DNA of 25,485 bases, from contig NW_014577155.1 of NCBI RefSeq assembly GCF_000485595.1, forward strand, positions 555,382 through 580,866, in the 5' to 3' direction. The stretch comes from Priapulus caudatus. Its lineage: Eukaryota; Priapulida; Priapulimorpha; Priapulimorphida; Priapulidae. Of this stretch, positions 19,670 through 25,485 are shown piece after piece; within the stretch, counting starts at the first letter, position 1; each line of letters starts with the position of its first letter. The translations under genes were made by a program, and so were the position numbers. The notes below the pieces were generated by a model. The model did no database searches. It had not been told where the DNA came from and saw nothing but the letters and a program-made list of their open reading frames with translations.

Positions 19670-20245
19670 TATAAGTACCATTATGCGCACACTGTGGTGT
19701 CACGTTGTCACCACTGTCGATGTCAAACGGTGATCACCGTTGTTCAAACATGTGGCCACGTTGATCACACTGTTCGTGTCACGTTATCACACTCGGTGTC
19801 ACGTTATCACACTTGGTGTCACGTGTCACACTGTTGATGTCATCGTTCACTTCACGCGGTGGTGTCACGTTGTCACACTGTGATGTCAAATCATCACGCG
19901 GTGGTGTCACGTTGTCAACATGTGGTGCCACGTTATCACACTGTGGTGTCACGTTTTCACACTGTGATGTCAAATCGTCATGCGGTGGTGTCACGTTATC
20001 ACACTCTGATGTCATAGCGTCACACTGCAGTGTCACGTTATCACACTGTGGTGTCAAATCGTCACACGGTGGTGTCATGTTATCACAATGTGATATCATA
20101 TCGTCAGACTCTGGTGTCACGTTAGCACAATGTGATATCATATCGTCACACTGTGGTGTCACTTTAGCACAATGTGATGTCATATCGTCATGCTGCGATG
20201 TCACGTTGTCATGCTGTGATGACAATTTCTCACATTGTCAGACGT
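19670..20245. repeat. 21-bp minisatellite (GTGTCACGTTATCACACTGTG type), two alternating subtypes
   Basis: Units of 21 bp, about 25 copies, alternate between a GTCACGTTATCACA subtype and a GTCAAATCGTCACA/GTCATATCGTCACA subtype, giving a 42-bp higher-order period. Frames stay open on both strands (a heptapeptide such as CDNVTPQ on the minus strand and SHCGVTL on the plus strand). No splice or start context supports translation. Confidence 0.88.
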
Positions 20246-20421
20246 AGTCGGACAGGACAAGCTTCGGCTAACGAACCGGACTACCTGAATGCACCTGTGT
20301 TCTTTACCTGATTTCTACCACTGTTACCTCTTACCTATATCTTTACCTGATATCTCTCGTCTCCGTTTTGCTCCCGCTGCTTCGATGCGCGGAGCGTTAC
20401 AAATGATGTGTGACTGCGATG

Positions 20422-20447
20422 TGACGTCATCAGCATCTCTGACGTCA
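20422..20447. promoter_or_regulatory. Paired CRE-type sites (TGACGTCA at 20422 and 20440)
   Basis: Two perfect TGACGTCATCA sites 18 bp apart, with a third TGACGTCAC at 20898. The octamer is the CREB/ATF palindrome. Function is inferred from motif only. Confidence 0.35.
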
Positions 20448-21099
20448 TCACCGCGGCTGCAGACAGCTAGGGTTAGTTGGTGTGATGGGATTCTAGTAGT
20501 AGTAATAGTAGAGGGTGCTCTCAGGCAGTCTCAGACTGCTGCATATACAGGTGCCGTGAGCAAAATTTGAAAGCTGAGAGAAAAATTCAAATGGCGAAGC
20601 TTTCGGGGCCAAGCTGAGGGTGACTGAGAGCAACTTATTAATGACTCGATACCTTTAACCTTCACCCTCGAACCGTGACGTAACGCTGGGAAACAGAGCG
20701 ACGACTGCATTAATTTACGCATCGTTGAGAGAGTCTGTCGTTTCGTTCGACGACCGAAGACGTGTCGGCGACACGTCGCCGATGCGTCGGCGGTGTGTAT
20801 CTTTGATGGGGATCGGGAATGCGGATCGAGCGAACGTAATACGTGTCAGTAAACCAGTCATCTGCTTCTCTCGTAACGTGCAGACGTTCTCGCTCCGTGA
20901 CGTCACTGTGTTATGATGACGTCTGCTGACCTTGCTGTATAGTGTGTGTAGGGGAGGGGGTTGAAGCGCTGCACGTCTGTGCTAGACGTGTGGCGACTAT
21001 TGTTTGATTGAGTCGCGCATTTTTTTTGTTTGTTTGAAATTTCTATATGGCGAGTAAGATATGACTTGTTTTGTTATGACTTGATTCCCTTTGATTGTA

Positions 21100-21105
21100 A
21101 ATAAA
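21100..21105 (+). terminator. Candidate USP24 poly(A) signal AATAAA
   Basis: GTAAATAAACGTG followed 15-50 bases later by T/GT-rich sequence (CTTGCTGTTACGTGTGC, then GTTTCTTCTTG). It is the best cleavage context seen downstream of the stop codon on this strand. Confidence 0.45.
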
Positions 21106-21119
21106 CGTGATTTTGAACA

Positions 21120-21780
21120 CAGCTTCTTGCTGTTACGTGTGCTATTGGCGTTTCTTCTTGCATGGGTAACTATTTACATAAATAAATAATCATCATCATT
21201 GCATAACATAATAATAAGAGTGTTATAAGGGAATTTCTGGAAGAAAGGTGAGCCTCTAACTAAATATAAATATAATAGACAATTACAAACATACATTTAT
21301 TTAAAATGTAAATTAAAATGTTTGTAAATATCCGGGTCTCCTTCGGGATAGCAGTGTTAGGGAGGCGATCTTCCGCCTGTCCGACTCCTTTACCTTATTT
21401 TGATAATATCTCAAATTCCGTTGAGAACGGGAAAGCGTTCACCCAGAAAAAGTAATAGTGATAAAGATGTCAGTCAGTTGTTACTTGGTTCACTACATTC
21501 ACGTAAAGTATCACGGGGGGGATTACACGCAGATCCCCCTTCACGGTTAGGCAGCATCGACGGTTCGACATACTAGCAATTTAAAAAACAGTACAGAGCT
21601 ACGTTTGCAGTTGAAACCTTTCATGTTTGTGTTTGTATATTAAAAGAAAGCGCGTCGTGAATGAATTGTTGTATAGCTATAACTAACAGTTAAATATTGT
21701 AGTAGCAGTAGCGAGCCTAGCAAAAAGCGACTCCATGTACTTGCAAGCTAATCAGGAAGATATTCGCGTTTATGTGTGCG
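21120..21780. other. Intergenic stretch
   Basis: AT-rich sequence with a GGGGGAT...ATCCCCC hairpin at about 21516-21539. No gene recognised. Confidence 0.5.
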
Positions 21781-21925
21781 TGTGTGTGCGTGCGCGCGTG
21801 TGTGTGTGTGTGTGCGTTCGTGTGTATGCGCTCGTAAATGCGTGTGTATGCGCTCGTAAATGCGTGTGTATGCGCTCGTAAATGCGTGTGTATGCGCTCG
21901 TAAATGCGTGTGCTTGTGCGCATGT
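21776..21925. repeat. GT-rich run and 22-bp minisatellite
   Basis: Four perfect 22-bp units (GTATGCGCTCGTAAATGCGT plus GT) at about 21826-21913, preceded by (GTGTGC)n. Thr/His-rich minus-strand frames are shadows. Confidence 0.9.
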
Positions 21926-22508
21926 GTATGCGTGTGAAGTGTACGTATGTGTGTGCTGGTGCGTACGTGTATAGATGTGCATGTGCGTGCACTATGTTTG
22001 CGTGCATTTACTTGTGTGCGCGCTAGTGCACGCAGTGCCTGTATCTGGTGTCTGTGCGTTGCTTGCACGCGGAATGTGTGAAAGGAGGAAAACTGTCATA
22101 TTCTGTCTTCTAATGGCAAGTAATATAATATTAATCACTCAATTTTCTGTTTAGTGAAGAAATTAAAAGTGCTGCATGATGCTCGAAAATTTTGAACCGT
22201 TCGTTATTTTCAAGTAGATACTGCAAGGATGTCATGTGTGAATAAATTATGCTGTTGAATTTTTCGTTGTCACATGATCTTTTGCTAGAAACATTTTGAC
22301 GTGTGGGGGGCATCCGGGAAAATAAGTGGTACATGGTCCTTAAGGTAATATAAAATTATATTTTAAATTTAATAGATAAACACACGCACGCGCGCGCGCA
22401 TATATATATATATATTGATCGCATAATTACGGCACGAATTCTTGTTTAACTTTTCTTATTATTAAATGAAAACATAACACACGTCTGATCTGAAGAAACT
22501 GTGAATGG

Positions 22509-22600
22509 AAGTTTGGGTGCGTGAGTAGCGTGTTGGACTGCTAGTCAGTAGTCCGGCGTTCAAATCTTGCCAATCGCCATAGTAAAATATTTTCTAACTG
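22509..22600 (+). mobile_element. tRNA-like SINE fragment, copy 1
   Basis: AGTTTGGGTGCGTGAGTAGC resembles a pol III A box region, and GGCGTTCAAATCTTG matches a B box (GTTCAAATC). The tail is AGTAAAATATTTTCTAAC. It shares order and tail with the second copy 143 bp downstream. Confidence 0.55.
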
Positions 22601-22651
22601 CTGTTAAGCTACGCATAACACATACATCCGAGCTGAGCAGATAAGAAATTG

Positions 22652-22745
22652 TAAGTTTGGGTCCATGCGTAGCGTAATGGACTGGTATTCAATAATCCTG
22701 GGTTCAAATCTAGTCAATTACCAAAGTAAAATATTTTCAGACTCG
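22652..22745 (+). mobile_element. tRNA-like SINE fragment, copy 2
   Basis: TAAGTTTGGGTCCATGCGTA, then TAATGGACTGG, then a B box GGGTTCAAATC, then AAAGTAAAATATTTTCAGAC. Parallel to copy 1 through head, B box and tail. The anticodon arm does not fold into a normal tRNA, so a functional tRNA is unlikely. Confidence 0.6.
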
Positions 22746-22759
22746 TTGGAAGCAATGTA

Positions 22760-23030
22760 AACATACCTTGACCTTGCCCTTGGCAAGGATCCTGACCTGA
22801 TGTTAATATTTTGAAAATGGTGAAGGCCATGGCCTTGAGCTCAAGGCTATGGCCTTGGCCTACTTATGTACATCTTTAAAAAAATTAAAAAAGTAGGTCA
22901 AGGCCATGGCCTTGGGCTCAAGGCCATGGCCTTGACCTACTAATGTAAAACTTTTACAAATTAAAAAAGTGGGTCAAGGCCATTACCTTGAGCTCAAGAC
23001 CATGACATTGAACAAGGTCGTGGTCAAGGT
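22760..23030. repeat. Three tandem palindromic units with CAAGGCCATGGCCTTG cores
   Basis: Units of about 75-80 bp. The centre of unit 2 (22893-22940) is a 48-bp near-perfect palindrome (one mismatched pair) made of two CAAGGCCATGGCCTTG palindromes bounded by GTAGGT and ACCTAC. Unit 1 (about 22824-22857) and unit 3 (about 22970-23015) are weaker versions centred on GAGCTC. Separated by AATTAAAAAAGT-type AT spacers. Confidence 0.85.
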
Positions 23031-23260
23031 CAGTGTGAATGTCAACAACAACCGCATGTCAAGCGCTCCCAGCATTCATCACCGCACCCAATGATCAGTA
23101 TACGTTACATTTTCTTTAATGATTTTTCATATAAAAGATTGAGGTACCTAGCTCAGACGTTTTATTTGGAGTATATTTATTAGGAAATATTTAAATCGTG
23201 AAAGCACATGCATGAGAATACAATCAGGAAGCCGTTGTCAGAAACTAGTTCTAGTTCTAG

Positions 23261-23625
23261 AGCAGGCACAAACACATACGCACACACGCGCGCAGGCACA
23301 AACACATACGCACACACGCACGCAGGCACAAACACATACGCACACACGCACGCAGGCACAAACACATACGCGCACATGCGCGCAGGCACAAACACATACG
23401 CACACACGCGCGCAGGCACAAACACATACGCACACACGCGCGCAGGCACAAACACATACGCACACATGCGCGCAGGCACAAACACATACGCACACATGCG
23501 CGCAGGCACAAACACATACGCACACACGCACGCAGGCACAAACACATACGCATACACGCACGCAAGCACAAACACATACGCATACACGCACGCAGGCACA
23601 AACATGTATGCACGCACGCACGTGC
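23261..23625. repeat. 30-bp minisatellite, array 2
   Basis: Twelve very regular 30-bp units with the GCAGGCACAAACACATACGC core, the same family as array 1. Differences are mostly CGCG/CGCA/TGCG variants in the spacer part. It marks the left end of duplicated copy 2. Confidence 0.95.
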
Positions 23626-25485
23626 AAACCATACGAACACTGTTTCCGATACGGAATAGAGAATTGTATGGACTTTAGGAGTCGTGTCGGAGAACCATGA
23701 CTGTAGTGATTGTTACTGGGAGACTTTCTTTGTTAAGCTAGATGATAGTTTGAGAGTTTATATAGCAGCGATTTTTTTCCACGATGTCATGATCGTACGT
23801 ACCTACTCTGCATCTATATCCGTACACAGAGTAGTACCTACCATGTATACGCGCGTGATGAACGTGGCTGGCCTGTGACGGCAGCTGCGTGGCATTGCGT
23901 TCATGTTGGTTTCGTGTCTTTCAGACTCTTTCGGGGGCATTCGAACGCTGATAAATATGCACAATTCTCTACTCGTGGCGCGTAGTAGGATCATATATAC
24001 ATACATACCGTATATGATCGCGTAATAACCGAAAATTTGGCCTCAGATTTCAACCCTGTATTTGCTCTGCGGTTTATAAGTGCACCATGCCGTGAGGGGA
24101 AATATACTAGGCGCAATACTTGGTTACCCGATTCAAATTGAGGTGCGGCTTATAGGCGCCTGCGGTTATTACGCGATCATATACGGTACATAGATACATA
24201 TACACGTGTAGACATATCTCTGGTGTATGCAGCTAGCTAGAAACGCACGTGTAAATCAACACACACGCACGTTCTGGTCATTATGACAGCTCGTGTACTG
24301 AGTCTGTCGCAACACTAATCAAGCACACGGGCGCGCACTCGTCGTTAGAAACATTGTAAACCGTTAGCGTAGCCGACAATCGGCGTCGTAGCGTTTTCAC
24401 GACGCGTTACTTCGAAAAAAGTTCAGAAAAGCATGCCGTCACAACGCTTTGATGTTTCTGACAGCGGCGCCCCCTGGTGTTTGTTAGAGAGGTATGTGCT
24501 CCATCCCGGTGCTGTGTTTGTGTGTTCGTGTGTGTGTGTGTGTGTGCGTGTGTGCGTGCGTGCGTGCGTGCGTGTGTGTCGTTGACGACAGATTCCTCTG
24601 AGGCTGAAAAGCGGAATCTGTTTAAGACAACTCAGGGTGAGCGGGGCAGAGAGGCCGAGATGTGGACGCGAAGAGACGAGAGACGAGACGAGAGCGAGAG
24701 ACGAGAGACGAGAGAGTGTGTGCTGTGTGTATGTGTTGTGTGTGATGTGGTGTGTTGGTGCGTGCGTGGTGCGTGCGTGCGCCCCATCGGTGCGTTGCGT
24801 GCTGTGCGTGCGCTGGCGTGTGTTACGTGCGTCGTGCGCTGCGTGCGCTGCGCGGTGCGTGTGGTGTGTCGTGAGTTGTGTGTCTTGTCTTGTGCTGCGC
24901 GGGCGTGCGGCATGCGTGCCTGTGAGTGTGTGTACACGTGTGTGTGCCGTGCGTCGTGCGCGCTCGTGTGTGTGCGTGCGCGCGTGGTGTGTTGCGATGG
25001 CGCTGCGGCATGTTGTGTGTGTGTGTGCGTGTGTGTGTGGTTCGCGGTGATGTGCTGAGAGAAAAGTCTATATGTGTGTGAGTGTGAGAGGCAAGAGCTG
25101 TATTAAACGCTGAAATCGCAGCTTCTTCAAGAACATATGGCCTATGTCTGGAACATCGGAAAGCCATGAACATTAGATTAGCCTTGATATACTCGAACAA
25201 AGTTATGATTGATGCAGCTTAGGCTGTCAGCAGTGAGCTTACAAAATTACGGAGAAATAGTTTAGCGCACAAATTTACGTAAGATTGGCAGTGGAAAAAA
25301 ATAATAATTACATGGTGATGTGGGGAAACGAGTACCAGCCGGTTGTCGCACGTTCGCGCTTGTTTTGTTTTTTTGGCGAGCACGCGGGACGGGAAATCGC
25401 GTTTTCAGCCTTTGCATGCAGCTGTTATTTTGTGCATGCTATCTGAAATTTTGGACATAGATAATGTCTATGTGTATATTATATA
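23613..25485. repeat. Direct duplication, copy 2 (runs off the window)
   Basis: Same order as copy 1, offset about 6.5 kb at the start and 6.25 kb at the end. Most differences are single-base gains or losses, plus one absent block of about 200 bp. No coding potential recognised; Cys/Val/Arg frames at 24477-25058 are GT/GC-repeat shadows. Confidence 0.9.

Larger units (their letters stand above)
16332..21120 (+). other. Candidate long 3' UTR of USP24 or UTR plus intergenic DNA
   Basis: No coding exon is recognisable after the stop codon. The first strong poly(A) context is AATAAA at 21100-21105 followed by GT/T-rich sequence. An earlier AATAAA at 19334-19339 is an alternative. If the UTR reaches 21.1 kb, it would be 4.8 kb long and include the 30-bp and 21-bp minisatellites and duplicated block 1. 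Confidence 0.4.

Noticed and set aside
19779-20247. Heptapeptide-repeat protein on either strand
   Set aside because: Kept as a finding but not annotated as a gene: 21-bp repeats keep frames open by chance and no promoter, splice or conserved domain is seen.
20715-20916. 63-codon frames on both strands around a CGGCGACACGTCGCCG stem
   Set aside because: Short, mutually antisense, no family resemblance; the palindromic CG-rich core explains the double openness.
22509-22745. Functional tRNA genes
   Set aside because: B boxes are present but acceptor and anticodon stems do not pair properly; better explained as SINE remnants.
23261-23625. Possible CRISPR array (30-bp regular repeats)
   Set aside because: Units are directly adjacent with no unique spacers, in animal DNA, with no cas genes; it is a minisatellite.
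23180-23700. Decapeptide-repeat frames of 127-162 codons
   Set aside because: Same 30-bp repeat artefact as at 16.4-17.1 kb.

Overview
The window is eukaryotic, almost certainly metazoan, genomic DNA. It carries the 3' half of one intron-rich protein-coding gene on the + strand, the orthologue of ubiquitin-specific protease 24 (USP24, peptidase family C19). Thirty exons can be placed (called e1-e30 here). Introns are mostly 200-760 bp and GT-AG wherever both ends can be placed. From e7 (4682) to the stop codon (16329-16331) the 24 exons join without a frame break and encode 1,029 residues. They cover the whole Cys/Asp/His catalytic domain with its zinc-binding CxxC pairs and the long helical C-terminal region ending in the USP24-type [12 protein letters not shown] tail. 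The 5' part of the gene lies upstream of base 1. Repeat load, exon density and sequence divergence suggest a marine invertebrate bilaterian; the phylum cannot be fixed from sequence alone.

Layout: 1-815 is an inverted, indel-rich copy of 3915-4712 (e6, its 3' intron and the start of e7). 812-1175 is a 25-bp minisatellite. 1181-4332 holds e1-e6, of which e3, e4 and e5 show frame breaks. 4682-9598 encodes the region leading into and including the USP catalytic domain. 9932-16331 encodes the C-terminal region. Introns contain CT, GAT/GAC, CAT, GTT, TA, TTA and GTGC simple repeats, a MITE-like element (6580-6938) and tandemly duplicated segments just before e14 and e15.

Downstream of the stop there is no convincing gene. 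16332-21120 may be a long 3' UTR ending at an AATAAA at 21100, or UTR plus intergenic DNA. It and the following 4.4 kb are dominated by repeats: 30-bp, 21-bp and 22-bp minisatellites, a pair of tRNA-like SINE fragments, a cluster of nested palindromes rich in nuclear-receptor-type motifs, and a direct duplication of about 2 kb (17090-19230 versus 23613-25485).

Data quality varies along the window. The two large duplications differ mainly by one-base insertions and deletions, as uncorrected long reads would. Part of the structure, including the frame breaks in e3-e5, may therefore come from assembly or polishing. No prokaryotic gene, CRISPR array, rRNA or intact tRNA was found. Comparisons to human USP24 are from memory of the family; no database search was run.
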